Assembly: GCA_002702655.1 (NCBI GenBank)
Contig: PABB01000038.1
Coordinates: 99,221 to 163,220, forward strand
Direction of reading: 5' to 3'
Length of the DNA stretch: 64,000 nt
Source: Planctomycetaceae bacterium
GTDB lineage: Bacteria; Planctomycetota; Planctomycetia; Pirellulales; Lacipirellulaceae
Part shown: one piece after another, positions 31,768 to 40,959 of the stretch
Position numbering within the stretch: position 1 is the first letter of the stretch
Layout of the letters: every line of letters begins with the position of its first letter
Made by a program: the position numbers and the translations under genes
Notes under the pieces: generated by a model
Told to the model about the DNA's origin: nothing
The model's database searches: none
The model's input: only the letters and a program-made list of their open reading frames with translations

Positions 31768-32637
31768 TCACGCCGCGTCGTCGCGACGGCCGGGGGTCGA
31801 GTCGTGCCGGCCGGTGAGCCGGCTGCGGAGCGCGGCCAGGCGGCTTTGCGTGTTGGTCGTGGCGGCCGTGGCGGCTGCGGCGCGGCGGGGGGCGCTCTCC
31901 AGGCCGCGCACGCCCAGGTCCATCCCCTCGCCAAAGTAGTATTTGCGCGCCGCGGGGTTCTGCAGCACCTCGTTCGGCTGGCCGTGGCACAGCACCTGTC
32001 CGGCGCGGATCACGTAGCTGCGGTCGGTGATCTGCAGCGTTTCGCGGACCTGGTGGTCGGTGATCAGGATCGAGATGCCGCGGCTGCGCAGGTCGCGGAC
32101 GATCTCCTGGATGCTGGCGATTGTCACGGGGTCGATGCCGGTGAACGGTTCGTCCAGCAGGATGATCTCGGGATTGGAGACCAGGCAGCGGGCGATCTCC
32201 AGCCGCCGCCGCTCGCCGCCCGACAGGCTCATCGCCTTGCTCTTGCGGAGCTTGGTGATGCCGAACTGCTCCATCAGCTCTTCGCAGCGGCGCTTGCGAG
32301 TCTTGCGCGGCATGCCGAGCATTTCCATCACGCCCAGCAGGTTGTTCTGCACCGAGAGCTTGCGGAACACGCTCGATTCCTGGGCCAGGTAACCCATGCC
32401 GCCCTCGCGGGCGCGGCGGAACATCGGCCAGCTGGTCACGTCCTTGCCGGCGAGCGAGACCTTGCCCGCGTCGGGGTCGATCATGCCGCAGGTCATGCGG
32501 AAGGTGGTCGTCTTGCCGGCGCCGTTGGGCCCGAGCAGGCCGACGATCTCGCCGCGTTCGACGTGAAAGTCAACGCCGTCGACCACGCGACGGCGGCCGT
32601 AGTTCTTTACCAATCCCTTGACGCGAAGCAGCGACAT
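31768..32637 (-). CDS. lptB: LPS export ABC transporter ATP-binding protein
   Basis: 289 residues from the ATG at 32637, selected because a GGAGG stands 8 nt upstream; another ATG 15 bp earlier overlaps that site. Walker A GPNGAGKTTT, the Q-loop in YLAQESSVFRKLSVQNNLL, signature LSGGERRRLEIAR, Walker B IILLDEPFTGIDP and the switch His in ITDHQVRE are intact. The ESSVFRKL segment and VRETLQITDRSYV are typical of LptB/YhbG. The C-terminal 45 residues, rich in Ala/Arg/Thr, exceed the E. coli protein. It powers LPS extraction to the outer membrane. LptF/G are not in the window. Confidence 0.9.
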   Translation of the reverse strand: MSLLRVKGLVKNYGRRRVVDGVDFHVERGEIVGLLGPNGAGKTTTFRMTCGMIDPDAGKVSLAGKDVTSWPMFRRAREGGMGYLAQESSVFRKLSVQNNLLGVMEMLGMPRKTRKRRCEELMEQFGITKLRKSKAMSLSGGERRRLEIARCLVSNPEIILLDEPFTGIDPVTIASIQEIVRDLRSRGISILITDHQVRETLQITDRSYVIRAGQVLCHGQPNEVLQNPAARKYYFGEGMDLGVRGLESAPRRAAAATAATTNTQSRLAALRSRLTGRHDSTPGRRDDAA

Positions 32638-32660
32638 CGGGGCGTCCTCCATGACGGGGA

Positions 32661-32795
32661 AGCTGTCAGCTCTCGGCTGCCAGCTTTCAGCTTTCAGCTT
32701 TGATCGATTGCGGGCCGTGCTTGTCCGTGCGGGCCCTGCTTCATGTTTGTTTTTTTCCACGCCTCCGGCCGACAGCCGATAGCCAACAGCCGACG
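32661..32795. repeat. Phrase-like inverted repeat of AGCT(A/T)TCGGCTGTC words
   Basis: Left arm repeats AGCTGTCAGCTCTCGGCTG and CAGCTTTCAGCTTTCAGC. The right arm holds GACAGCCGATAGCCAACAGC, whose reverse complement contains the 14-bp unit tandemly repeated at 63650-63719. About 65 bp separate the arms. It fills the gap between the signal peptidase and lptB. Confidence 0.8.
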
Positions 32796-32805
32796 GCCCT
32801 CTTCC

Positions 32806-34740
32806 TCACCTCACCAATCGCATATCGCCAAAGTTCGGGAACCCCGGCAGCCACGGCAACCCGGGGATGCTGCCCCAGGAGTGCGGCCAGAACACGGCGA
32901 TCGCCTTGCCGATCAGCAGCCGGCGGTCCACGTAGTTCCCGCCGGGCAGGCCCGCGTTGCGTCCGCTTTGCGGCTTGGTCCACAACCGCGCGTCGAGACT
33001 CTCGGGGCTGTTGTCGCCCATGACGAAGAACTGGTCCTCGCCCACGGAGAAATCAACGCGGCGCCGATGCTCGAACCGCCCCCACGCCTCGGGCGTGGCA
33101 AGCAACTCGTCGACGGTGCCGACCACAGGGATCCGATTGCCGTTGGAGTCGCGCCGCGAACCGCTGGGGTAGTCCGCCATCGAGTTGTCGCTGGAATCGT
33201 CGAGCGGGTCGTGTTTGGCCGCGATGTAGTAGATGTCTCGCAACACGGCGAGCCGGTCGACATGCAGCTTGGCCCCGCGGGCGCCCACGCCGGCGGGGGC
33301 CAGGTCGCCCTGATCGCCCGCGTCGTCGTCGCTGGCCCAGGGAATCAGCGACTCGCGCCCGCCCAGCAAGGCGTCGGGGTCGTAGGCGGCGCCGGTCAAC
33401 TCGACCGGCTGGCCGTCGACCCACAGCCAAAACTGGTCGTCGACGTTCGCCAACCGCAACTGGTAGTCGCCTGCAGCGGCGAGCGGCGTCTGCCCGGTGG
33501 CCTGAAAGTCGAGCGTCTCGCCGGTGCGGCCGTCGATGATCGTGCAACTCACCGCGCCGCTGCTCAGGTCAATCGCCGCCTGGAAGTGGTAACCCGCCTC
33601 GACCAGATCGAGCAGCAACTCGCCCCGCGCTTCGTCCACGGTCACGTCGCATTCCAATGCCAGGTCGCCGACCCAGCAGAAGCCGGTCGATTCGGTGCCC
33701 GCCGAGGCCAGGCGCCAGCCGTGGCCGGGGCGCTCGGCCGAGTATCGCAGCAGCCGCGCATTGTAGGGGTTGAAGTCGCTGATCAGTTGCGGCCGCTGGC
33801 TCTCCTCCCACATCTCGCGTTGCGAGTCGGTCAGTTCGCCCGCGTTGGCCAGGTCGGCCGTCATCCAATCGTCTTCCCGCGGCACCAGATGACGGTAGCG
33901 AATCCACGCCGACTCGTCGCCGGTCGCATCGATCGAGAAGCTCTGCTCGACCGTCTCGTCGCCCGGCTCGACGGCATGCTTCCAGCCGTCGCTGCTGGTC
34001 GCCGCCCACCGCAGCGGCCACCCGGCTTCGTACAGTTCATTCGGCTCGTAGCGCGTATCGTGCACCGGCTGCAGCATCGCTTCGAGCGTGCTCGCGGGAC
34101 GCCGGGCGATGGCCAGGTCATCGGCCCCCGCCGGCTTGGCGAACAGGTCGCCCTGGTACACTTCCAGCGCGTCGCCCGGCAGCCCGGTCAGCCGTTTGAT
34201 GTAGTTCATGTTCCCGTCGCCGGGGAACTTAAAGACCACGACGTCCCACCGCTGCGGTTCGTAGAAGTCGAGGCCGAACTTGCTGACCACGATGCGGTCG
34301 CCGGGATAGCTCGGTTGGAATTCGGGATCTTCTTCGCCGGCCGCTTCGAGCAAGGGCTCGGGCAGATCGGGCCGCAGCGGCATCAGGTGCCGGCACATGG
34401 GGCACATGCCGCCCACCGTCTGGGCCAACGCCGGATTGCCGCGGGCGCGCCCGCGCAACTCCTCGGGATCTTCGTTGCTGGCCGTCACGCGAAACCGGTA
34501 GCCGCACTTGCTGCAGTGCACGTCCTTATGCTGCCCCTGCAAGGTCGGCGACATCGACCCGGTGGGGATCACGAACGCTTCGGCCACGAAGGTGCGGAAC
34601 AGAAACGCCAACACGAACGCCACGGCCACCGACTCGATCACCTCGCGCACCGCATGGAAGTTCGCCCCGCCGGGCGCTTCGATGGCGGGCGCAGATTCGT
34701 CGACCGGCTCGGGGGAAATTTGGGAGCGTTTCTTGGCCAT
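32806..34740 (-). CDS. lepB: Oversized type I signal peptidase with zinc-ribbon and lectin-like insert
   Basis: 644 residues, about twice the usual length. Membrane segment at about 33-55, catalytic Ser62 in IPTGSMSPTL, Lys182 in NYIKRLTGLPGD, and box E (FVMGDNSPESLDAR) only near residue 570. Between Ser and Lys lies a CxxC pair set (C76/C79, C113/C116) that looks like a zinc ribbon. Between Lys and box E are about 380 extra residues including a beta-rich block (LALECDVTVDEARGELLLDL, YQLRLANVDDQFWLWVDGQP) reminiscent of concanavalin-like folds. It cleaves Sec/Tat leaders at the outer face of the membrane. Confidence 0.92.
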   Translation of the reverse strand: MAKKRSQISPEPVDESAPAIEAPGGANFHAVREVIESVAVAFVLAFLFRTFVAEAFVIPTGSMSPTLQGQHKDVHCSKCGYRFRVTASNEDPEELRGRARGNPALAQTVGGMCPMCRHLMPLRPDLPEPLLEAAGEEDPEFQPSYPGDRIVVSKFGLDFYEPQRWDVVVFKFPGDGNMNYIKRLTGLPGDALEVYQGDLFAKPAGADDLAIARRPASTLEAMLQPVHDTRYEPNELYEAGWPLRWAATSSDGWKHAVEPGDETVEQSFSIDATGDESAWIRYRHLVPREDDWMTADLANAGELTDSQREMWEESQRPQLISDFNPYNARLLRYSAERPGHGWRLASAGTESTGFCWVGDLALECDVTVDEARGELLLDLVEAGYHFQAAIDLSSGAVSCTIIDGRTGETLDFQATGQTPLAAAGDYQLRLANVDDQFWLWVDGQPVELTGAAYDPDALLGGRESLIPWASDDDAGDQGDLAPAGVGARGAKLHVDRLAVLRDIYYIAAKHDPLDDSSDNSMADYPSGSRRDSNGNRIPVVGTVDELLATPEAWGRFEHRRRVDFSVGEDQFFVMGDNSPESLDARLWTKPQSGRNAGLPGGNYVDRRLLIGKAIAVFWPHSWGSIPGLPWLPGFPNFGDMRLVR

Positions 34741-34861
34741 GGGGCAACTTCGAGCGGTTCGTACGAGCGGCCCCCGGGGGGCGCGACGGGCGGAGGGTAG
34801 GTTATTCGTTCTGCGCGGGCCGATCTAGCCGAATCCGGTGCGAGGAAAGCCATTTCCGCGC

Positions 34862-34951
34862 CGTAGGTCAGGCTTTCCAGCCTGACGAGCGACCACATTG
34901 CATGCTGGGCCGCTCACGGCCCGCTGTGTCAGGCTGGAAAGCCTGACCTAC
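34862..34951. repeat. GTAGGTCAGGCTTTCC hairpin repeat, copy 1
   Basis: GTAGGTCAGGCTTTCCAGCC and its inverse ending in CCTGACCTAC are about 45 bp apart. A half copy is at 63780-63801. Lies between two minus-strand genes. Confidence 0.8.
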
Positions 34952-34973
34952 TGGGGGCGCCCAAGTTCCTGTC

Positions 34974-36356
34974 TCATCGCGGCGTTTGGGGCTGCGCCGC
35001 GGCAGCCGCTCGCGCTGCTGGCGCCAGCGTCTCATCGCCAGGAACGAGCCGCTGGGCAGCCGGGCGCACCGGCCAGGCGTGCTCGTCAAACGTCTCGCCG
35101 CTCATCAGCACGACGCGGTACGACAGCTGGTCCCGGTCGAACTGCAGCAGCTGCACGTGGTGATCCTGGCCCACCTTGGCGTCGGGGGACTTCAAGTACC
35201 ACCGCTCGGGCTTGGGCGCCCGTTGGCCGACGCCCAGACCGCCCTCGCCAATATAGGGAACGCCGGTCGGGTCGATTTTGTTCGCCCGGACCGGCGGGGT
35301 TCGCTTGATATTGTGGCCGTCGCCCTCGCACACCAGGTCCACGTTGAACTGCTCGAACAGCGGCACCCAGTGCACCAGTGCCCGGCCGGGCAGTTTCACC
35401 GCCGGAAACGCCGGGCGATGATACTGGGCGACAAGCCACCGATTGTGCGGCCGGGCCGACTCCAGCTCGGCGGCGAGCCACTTCGTTTGATCCCCTGCAA
35501 CGCTGGTTTCGGTGTTCAGCGTAACCAGCCGCACCTGCGGCCCCACGTTGACCGCGTAGTAGTTGCGGTCGCCCTCGGGGAATCCAAACACTTCGTTGAA
35601 CACCCCGCTGTGATCGTGGTTGCCGCGGGCCGGAATGATCGGCAGCAGCCGGCCGTCCGCGCCCACCGTCTGCTCGTGATCGTCCAGCCACTGCGACCAC
35701 AGCGCCACATCGCTGCCGTCGTAGACAAAGTCGCCGCCGTGGGCGAGCGCCAGGATCGGCGGCCGCTCGGCCGCGTACGATTCGGCAACCATCCGGGCCA
35801 TCAGCCGGTTCATCTGCTGCCGCTCGGAAATTCCCGAGCGCGAGTCGGCGCCAAACAGCAGGGCGATCGGCCGATCGTCGTCCGGGGCGGTTGTGAAATG
35901 CATGGTCGGCGACCGCCGCCCGTCGGTTTCGAAGACGACTTGGTAGGTGGCGCCGGGAGCAAGCTGGTCGACCCGCGCGTGGTGGTAGAACAACTTGGCC
36001 GAGTCGCCCGTGTGCCGGCCGTTGCGCTGGGCCGCAATCGTCCGCTCGTCGACGGAATCCGCGGAAAGTTCCGCCTCCGCGCCCGCGGGCACGATCCGCT
36101 TCAGATGCACCGCGTGCCGTTGCCCGGCTTCGGTCGTGCTCCAGGACAGCAGCGCGGCGGTCGCGGGGTCCTCGGTCCACACGCACCGCCAGTGCCGAGG
36201 CGTCAGCGGATCGCTGGACTCGGTCGCGGCGCAGGACGCGACCGGGACGAAGGCGGCCGCCACCAACAGGACCGCTGCCGCACGACGATGATTACAGTGG
36301 CGAAGGGGACGACTATCGGCTGGCTGCACGGGGGGCTCCGGGAGTGGGGTCGGCAA
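34974..36356 (-). CDS. Lipoprotein metallophosphatase (purple-acid-phosphatase-like)
   Basis: 460 residues. The leader ends in a lipobox-like VASC (Cys42), so it is probably a lipoprotein. An N-terminal fibronectin-like domain (residues about 55-155) precedes the metallophosphatase domain: LLFGADSR, GGDFVYDGSD, ARGNHDHSG, LVAQYHRP and CEGDGHN supply the metal-binding Asp, Asn and His ligands. The layout resembles bacterial PhoD/purple acid phosphatases. Likely a periplasmic phosphoesterase. The start overlaps the upstream gene by 44 bp, suggesting coupling or a later real start. Confidence 0.87.
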   Translation of the reverse strand: MPTPLPEPPVQPADSRPLRHCNHRRAAAVLLVAAAFVPVASCAATESSDPLTPRHWRCVWTEDPATAALLSWSTTEAGQRHAVHLKRIVPAGAEAELSADSVDERTIAAQRNGRHTGDSAKLFYHHARVDQLAPGATYQVVFETDGRRSPTMHFTTAPDDDRPIALLFGADSRSGISERQQMNRLMARMVAESYAAERPPILALAHGGDFVYDGSDVALWSQWLDDHEQTVGADGRLLPIIPARGNHDHSGVFNEVFGFPEGDRNYYAVNVGPQVRLVTLNTETSVAGDQTKWLAAELESARPHNRWLVAQYHRPAFPAVKLPGRALVHWVPLFEQFNVDLVCEGDGHNIKRTPPVRANKIDPTGVPYIGEGGLGVGQRAPKPERWYLKSPDAKVGQDHHVQLLQFDRDQLSYRVVLMSGETFDEHAWPVRPAAQRLVPGDETLAPAARAAAAAQPQTPR

Positions 36357-37233
36357 GGATCTCGTCAGACAATTCTACCGCATCGGCCAGCCACGCAATC
36401 GCCAGCGGCACGGCAAAATGGGGCGCCCGCACGGCCACGTCGTGCCACCAGAACCAGCCGTTGGCGGCCACGCGGCTCAGGGCCGTCACCAACCCCCAGG
36501 CCGCCATCCACAGCAGCACGCCCCGCCAGCGGGTGGTCACGCACAGCACCGCCACCGCCACGTCCATCACGCCAATGGCCGTGAGCAGCCACCGGGCGCT
36601 CTGCTCAGGCATGTCGAAGCGGAGCCAGCGGCGGGCAAAATCGAGCAGCAGATCGACAAACACCGGATTGTGCTGCAGAGCTTCCACGCCGTGGGCGGCA
36701 AAGGTGACCGCCAACGCCCACCGCAAGACAGCTTCGAACCCGCGGCTGCGGACGGGCAGCCCGTGATCCGTCGCCTGTCGACCTCGCCGCCACGCCCACC
36801 ACGCCAGAACCGCCGGGGCCGCGATTCGCAGGGAGTTGGTCAGCAGCGGAAACGCCCGCCGGGTCGCGGGACCAAGCCACTGGGCCGACACGGGAAAGCC
36901 GCTGTCGGTCTCGGTCATCGCCCACGCCAGCACGACTTGCACTGCGGCCAGCCACGCGGCTGGCAGCCAATGCGGCTGCAACAGGCACCACCCGCCGCAC
37001 CCCAGGCAGATCCACCCGACCGCGGATTGAGCGGCGATCGCGACGCCCTCGCCCATGCCCCAGCCGCCCACGTCGCGGGGGCTGTGCAGCCACTCCAGCA
37101 GCGGCGACTCGCCCAGCTGGCACAGCCACCGCCACACGCCCACGGCCGCCGCCGCCACGGCCAGCCGCAGCGCCCACACCGCCCGCTGCCGAACCGCGTC
37201 CGCCCGAGTCGCCTCTGCCGATGTCTCTGCCAT
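36313..37233 (-). CDS. Polytopic membrane protein, function unknown
   Basis: 306 residues, Trp-rich, with about seven hydrophobic helices (around 20-36, 62-85, 90-106, 130-148, 165-182, 215-235, 240-258). No charged motif within the membrane segments that I recognise. Overlaps the metallophosphatase start by 44 bp on the same strand, so the two are probably cotranscribed. Confidence 0.7.
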   Translation of the reverse strand: MAETSAEATRADAVRQRAVWALRLAVAAAAVGVWRWLCQLGESPLLEWLHSPRDVGGWGMGEGVAIAAQSAVGWICLGCGGWCLLQPHWLPAAWLAAVQVVLAWAMTETDSGFPVSAQWLGPATRRAFPLLTNSLRIAAPAVLAWWAWRRGRQATDHGLPVRSRGFEAVLRWALAVTFAAHGVEALQHNPVFVDLLLDFARRWLRFDMPEQSARWLLTAIGVMDVAVAVLCVTTRWRGVLLWMAAWGLVTALSRVAANGWFWWHDVAVRAPHFAVPLAIAWLADAVELSDEILADPTPGAPRAASR

Positions 37234-37308
37234 CCCTCGATCCTATCGCGGGCGGCGGGGGAGGGCCATTGGCCGAACCAGCGAGTCGCGTTGCCGGGCC
37301 CGTGATTT

Positions 37309-37390
37309 TAGGGCGCCTGGGGACGACCGCAGGGAGCCCCCAGTTCGGGGTCCTGGGGGCTTCGCTGCGCTGCGTCCCCAGCCACCCCAC
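37309..37390. repeat. GCTGGGGACG hairpin repeat, copy 2
   Basis: CTGGGGACGACCGCAGGGAG and an inverse arm ending in CGTCCCCAGCCACC, with the GGGGGCTTCGCTGCGCTGCG core seen at 21118-21217. Confidence 0.75.
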
Positions 37391-37514
37391 TCTGCTGCCA
37401 GCCAGCCGAAAAATCGCCGCTGCGGGCCGCTCGGGCGTTTGCTACAGTTCCGCCCCGATTTCGCCGGCCGCGGTTCGCCGGCGCCGATTCCCCGTTCTTG
37501 CGGAGTTGCTGATC

Positions 37515-38348
37515 ATGTCCCTGGCCCGGTTGTTTCGTCGTCGCGAGAAGGTGCCGTTCGCCGAGTGGGGGCACCAGGTCCACGAGTTCGACCTGGCCGC
37601 CGACGGCCGCGTCGAGTACGCCCAGTGGCTCCACCCGTACGAAACGCCCAAAGCCATCGAGCAGGACGAGGTCGACGGCCTGCGGCAGTTCATCAAGCCG
37701 GGCGATTTCGTAATCGACGTCGGCGCCCACACCGGCGACACGACCGTGCCGCTCGCCCTGGCCGCCGGGCCCACCGGCTGCGTGCTGGGGCTGGAGCCCA
37801 ACCCATACGTGTTCAAGGTGCTGGCGGCCAACGCCCGGCTGAACCGCGACAAAACGCACATTCAACCCCGCTGCCTGGCCGCGACCGAGCAAGCGGGCGA
37901 GTTCGTGTTTCACTACAGCGACGCCAGCTTCTGCAACGGCGGCTTCAAGACGCAGCAGCGGTGGAAGCTGTTCCGCCGCAAGTACCCGCTGACCGTCCAG
38001 GGACGGCCGCTGGCCGAGTTGCTCGCCGAGGAGTTCTCCGACCGCCTGCCGCGGCTGAGCTACGTGAAGGTCGACGCCGAGGGCTACGACCGGGCCGTGT
38101 TGGCTTCGATCCTGCCGATCCTGCGGGAATACCGCCCGGTGATTCGCACCGAGGTGTTCCGCAAACTGGTCGCCAGCGAGCGGTACGCCCTGTACGCCCT
38201 GCTGGCGGACGCGGGGTACGCCGTGCACCGCTTCGGCGGCGGCAGCGACCCCCAGGGCCCCCGCCTGCGCCGCGACGACATGACGGCCGACAAGCACTTC
38301 GACCTGCTGGCCGTCCCGGCGACGCACCAGTTCCGCAAAGCGGCGTGA
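37515..38348 (+). CDS. FkbM-family SAM-dependent methyltransferase
   Basis: 277 residues from the ATG at 37515. The SAM-binding motif I is FVIDVGAHTGDTTVPLALAAG, followed by GLEPNPYVFKVLAANA (motif II acidic residue) and LSYVKVDAEGYD, the FkbM signature. FkbM enzymes methylate hydroxyls on polyketides or surface glycans. No adjacent glycosyltransferase, so the target is unknown. Confidence 0.9.
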   Translation: MSLARLFRRREKVPFAEWGHQVHEFDLAADGRVEYAQWLHPYETPKAIEQDEVDGLRQFIKPGDFVIDVGAHTGDTTVPLALAAGPTGCVLGLEPNPYVFKVLAANARLNRDKTHIQPRCLAATEQAGEFVFHYSDASFCNGGFKTQQRWKLFRRKYPLTVQGRPLAELLAEEFSDRLPRLSYVKVDAEGYDRAVLASILPILREYRPVIRTEVFRKLVASERYALYALLADAGYAVHRFGGGSDPQGPRLRRDDMTADKHFDLLAVPATHQFRKAA

Positions 38349-38414
38349 GCTGACCTGCTATCTGACCTGTTCTCCGCTGTTGGCTGATCGGACGTCAACC
38401 GACGACGGTGAGCG

Positions 38415-39041
38415 TCACGCGCTGACTCTTATCGCGCAGCGCCGCGCGATGAGCAGACCGAGCGCGCCCAAGCCGCCCAACGCCAGCGCCGCCGGTTCGG
38501 GCACGAACGTGACGCTCCCCTGCACTTCTTCCAGCACGTTCCCCGCGGGCGTCGCCACCGTGAACGTGCCGCGGTACGCGACCGTGTCGCCGATGCGGCC
38601 CACCAGTTGGGCCAGCGGGAACACGGGCGTGGCGCCGCTAGTGTCGCTCATATCAAACGCACCGCTGAGCGAGTCGGCGCTCTCGGCGGGATTGGTGACA
38701 ATGCCGTCAACCGATCGAGCCAGGAAGTACGTGTCGTCGGAGTCGTCAATGACGCCAGCCATGCGGAGGATGCTCCACGGGGCATCGTTGAACACGTTCT
38801 GCTGGCCAAAGGGGACGATCTGGATCAGCGGCCCGGTGATGCCGTAACCCGTGCCGCCGACGGGATCGAAATTGAAACCAATGATGTTGCCGGCGTCCGA
38901 GGTCGCCGTCAGCAGGGCGATCGCAGCGTGCGTACTTTGCGTGTAGGTCGCCCTTTGGTACTGGGCGGTGATCGTCGTGCCAGCCGCGGCCTGGCCAGCC
39001 GCAACGGTCGCTATGAGTAGCGTGAAACAAAATGCTCGCAT
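38415..39041 (-). CDS. PEP-CTERM protein, tandem paralogue 1
   Basis: 208 residues from the ATG at 39041 (an AGGCG precedes it; an ATG 12 bp earlier is possible). Signal peptide MRAFCFTLLIATVAAGQAAA. The body shares LTATSDAGNIIGFNFD, QIVPFGQQNVFNDAP, AESADSLSGAFD and FTVATPAGNVLE with the next three genes; it is the most diverged of the four. The sorting tail is VPEPAALALGGLGALGLLIARR. An exported surface protein of unknown function. Confidence 0.85.
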   Translation of the reverse strand: MRAFCFTLLIATVAAGQAAAGTTITAQYQRATYTQSTHAAIALLTATSDAGNIIGFNFDPVGGTGYGITGPLIQIVPFGQQNVFNDAPWSILRMAGVIDDSDDTYFLARSVDGIVTNPAESADSLSGAFDMSDTSGATPVFPLAQLVGRIGDTVAYRGTFTVATPAGNVLEEVQGSVTFVPEPAALALGGLGALGLLIARRCAIRVSA

Positions 39042-39100
39042 GATTCGCCTCATTCTGTCGCAACAGGTTACCCCGGGCTCGGTGGTTGCCCCCGCGTCGA

Positions 39101-39727
39101 TCAAGCGGCCCCGCGCCGGCGCCGCGCTGCGATCAGGCCAATCGTCCCCAGCCCGGCCAGCACGAGTGTGCTCGGTTCGGGGAGGATAGAGAAGTCACCT
39201 GAGACTCGCTCCAAGACGTTGCCGGTCGGCGTCGCCACTGTGAAGTCTCCCGTGTACGACACGCTACCGCGAAATCTCCACACGATCTGGGCAAACGCCA
39301 ACGACGGCCCTTGGGCGTTGGCATCGCTGAAGTTGAAGGCGCCGCTGAGCGAAGTGGCGCTCTCGGCCGCGTTGATGGCGATGCCCTGGGCCGTTGGGAC
39401 GAGGAAGTGGGTGTCATCCTTTGGACTGGCGCCGAAGGCTTCGAAAACGGCAGCGGGGACGTCGTTGAAAATCGCCTTCTGGCCGAACGGATCGACCTGC
39501 ACCAGCGAGCCGGAGAATCCCAAGCCGGAGCCGCCGCTGGAGTCGAAGTTGAAGCCGATGATCCTGCCGGCGTCGGAGGTCGCCGTCAGCACGACCGTAA
39601 ACATGCGGGTTGGATCAGCGGGGGTACGCTCCCAATCCGAGGTGATGATCGTCGCGGCCGAGGCCGGCACGGCCCATGCGGCGAGCATGCCGAAAGCGGC
39701 AGTGCGAAGAATACGATTGGCGTTCAT
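39101..39727 (-). CDS. PEP-CTERM protein, tandem paralogue 2
   Basis: 208 residues from MNANRIL at 39727, with signal peptide ending in AVPASA. Very similar to paralogue 4 over IIGFNFDS-GGSGLGF, VDPFGQKAIFNDVP, DTHFLVP-AQGIAINAAES and GDFTVATPTGNVLERVSGDF. Tail LPEPSTLVLAGLGTIGLIAARRRR. The first 113 bp overlap the extended 3' end of paralogue 3. Confidence 0.88.
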   Translation of the reverse strand: MNANRILRTAAFGMLAAWAVPASAATIITSDWERTPADPTRMFTVVLTATSDAGRIIGFNFDSSGGSGLGFSGSLVQVDPFGQKAIFNDVPAAVFEAFGASPKDDTHFLVPTAQGIAINAAESATSLSGAFNFSDANAQGPSLAFAQIVWRFRGSVSYTGDFTVATPTGNVLERVSGDFSILPEPSTLVLAGLGTIGLIAARRRRGAA

Positions 39728-40418
39728 GGGGCACCCCGCGTGGTTGACGTGCTGCTTGCCGAGCTGAGTATGGCCGGCAGGGCGCCGACGCACGACGGCG
39801 CCGCCAACCGAGGCAGACGACGCCCAGCCCCGCCAGCGCGATTGCACTCGGTTCGGGACAAATGGGGGGTTCAAGCCAAGAAGTAAACTCGCCGGATACG
39901 CGTTCCAGGATGTTCCCAGTTGGAGTGGCGACCGTGAAGTCACCCGCGAAGCTGATGGTGCTACCTCGTAGATGCACCAACTGCGCGAACGCGAGGGACG
40001 AACCTTGGGCGCCCCTGTCGCTGAAGATAAACGCACCGCTTAGCGAGTTCCCGCTCTCCGCGGCGTTGATGTGAATCCCGTCGGTCGAGGCAACCAGAAA
40101 GTGCGTGTCGGCCTTGATGTGCGTCCCGGCCAATTCATAGATGGAGCTGGCCAGATCGTTGAAGATCACCTGCAAACCGAACGGATCGACCTGCACCAGC
40201 GGGCCCTGAAAACCCAGGCCGGACCTGCCGCCCGAGTCAAAGTTGAAGCCGATGATATTGCCGGCGTCGGACGTGGCAATCATCGTGATCGTTTCCAACT
40301 GGCATTGGCCACCGGGCGTCCACTCGCGCTCGCCCCTGATCGTCGTCTTCGCCTCTGCGGCGCCGACAGACAGAATTGCGGCCAGCGCCGCAACGCCGAC
40401 CCGATGAGACGCTTTCAT
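39615..40418 (-). CDS. PEP-CTERM protein, tandem paralogue 3 with C-terminal overrun
   Basis: 267 residues from MKASHRV at 40418; signal peptide ends in VGAAEA. Shares MIATSDAGNIIGFNFDSGG, VDPFGLQVIFND and FTVATPTGNILERVSGEF with its neighbours. The PEP-CTERM tail (CPEPSAIALAGLGVVCLGWRRRR) should end the protein, but no stop follows. The frame continues about 50 residues into the start of paralogue 2. A lost stop or a frameshift is likely; the Arg cluster is no longer terminal, which may affect sorting. Confidence 0.8.
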   Translation of the reverse strand: MKASHRVGVAALAAILSVGAAEAKTTIRGEREWTPGGQCQLETITMIATSDAGNIIGFNFDSGGRSGLGFQGPLVQVDPFGLQVIFNDLASSIYELAGTHIKADTHFLVASTDGIHINAAESGNSLSGAFIFSDRGAQGSSLAFAQLVHLRGSTISFAGDFTVATPTGNILERVSGEFTSWLEPPICPEPSAIALAGLGVVCLGWRRRRASAPCRPYSARQAARQPRGVPHERQSYSSHCRFRHARRMGRAGLGRDDHHLGLGAYPR

Positions 40419-40867
40419 GGCGACTCTCCGTTGTAGAAAAGCAGGCTCCAGTCGCAGGGCGCGCCGTCGGCAAACGCAACGCCCCAATCGGCGCCGGCTC
40501 CTTTCGATTGTAGCCAAGTTCTGCAGGACGTGCCCAGCCCGCGACAGGGCAGACGGAAAACCTGGAACGCAACCCCCCATCGGCAATCGCCAGGCAGTTG
40601 AGATGCGACCGGTGATTACACCAGACAGCATCTTCTCGATGTGAAAGCGCCAACAACGCCCTCGAACGACGCTGCCACGGCAACCTCGATACACCGACGT
40701 TGGCCGAGAAGTTGCACGCAGGCCAGTCGAAACGACCATGTGCGGAGTATCTCAACAGAGGTCTCGCAGAATCTCCGAGACCGGTGCGACCAAGACAGTC
40801 GCGGCTCCTGCAATCGGCGGTAACCGCAGTCAGGGCGAATGTCCCGGATCCGCGTAGATCGGCGCAC
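40419..40867. other. Intergenic region upstream of paralogue 3
   Basis: About 450 bp without a credible gene. It follows the terminator of paralogue 4, so it should contain the promoter for paralogues 3, 2 and 1. Confidence 0.4.
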
Positions 40868-40902
40868 GAAAAAAGCCCGCCGCTCGTAAGGAGCGGCGGG
40901 CT
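40868..40902 (-). terminator. Rho-independent terminator after PEP-CTERM paralogue 4
   Basis: Perfect 12-bp stem AGCCCGCCGCTC/GAGCGGCGGGCT with a 5-nt loop, followed on the minus strand by six T. It separates paralogue 4 from the other three. Confidence 0.9.
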
Positions 40903-40959
40903 CAGGTATCACCCGCTCGGAAGGGGAACCTCCCGGCAGAAGATCGTCAGTGTCAAACC

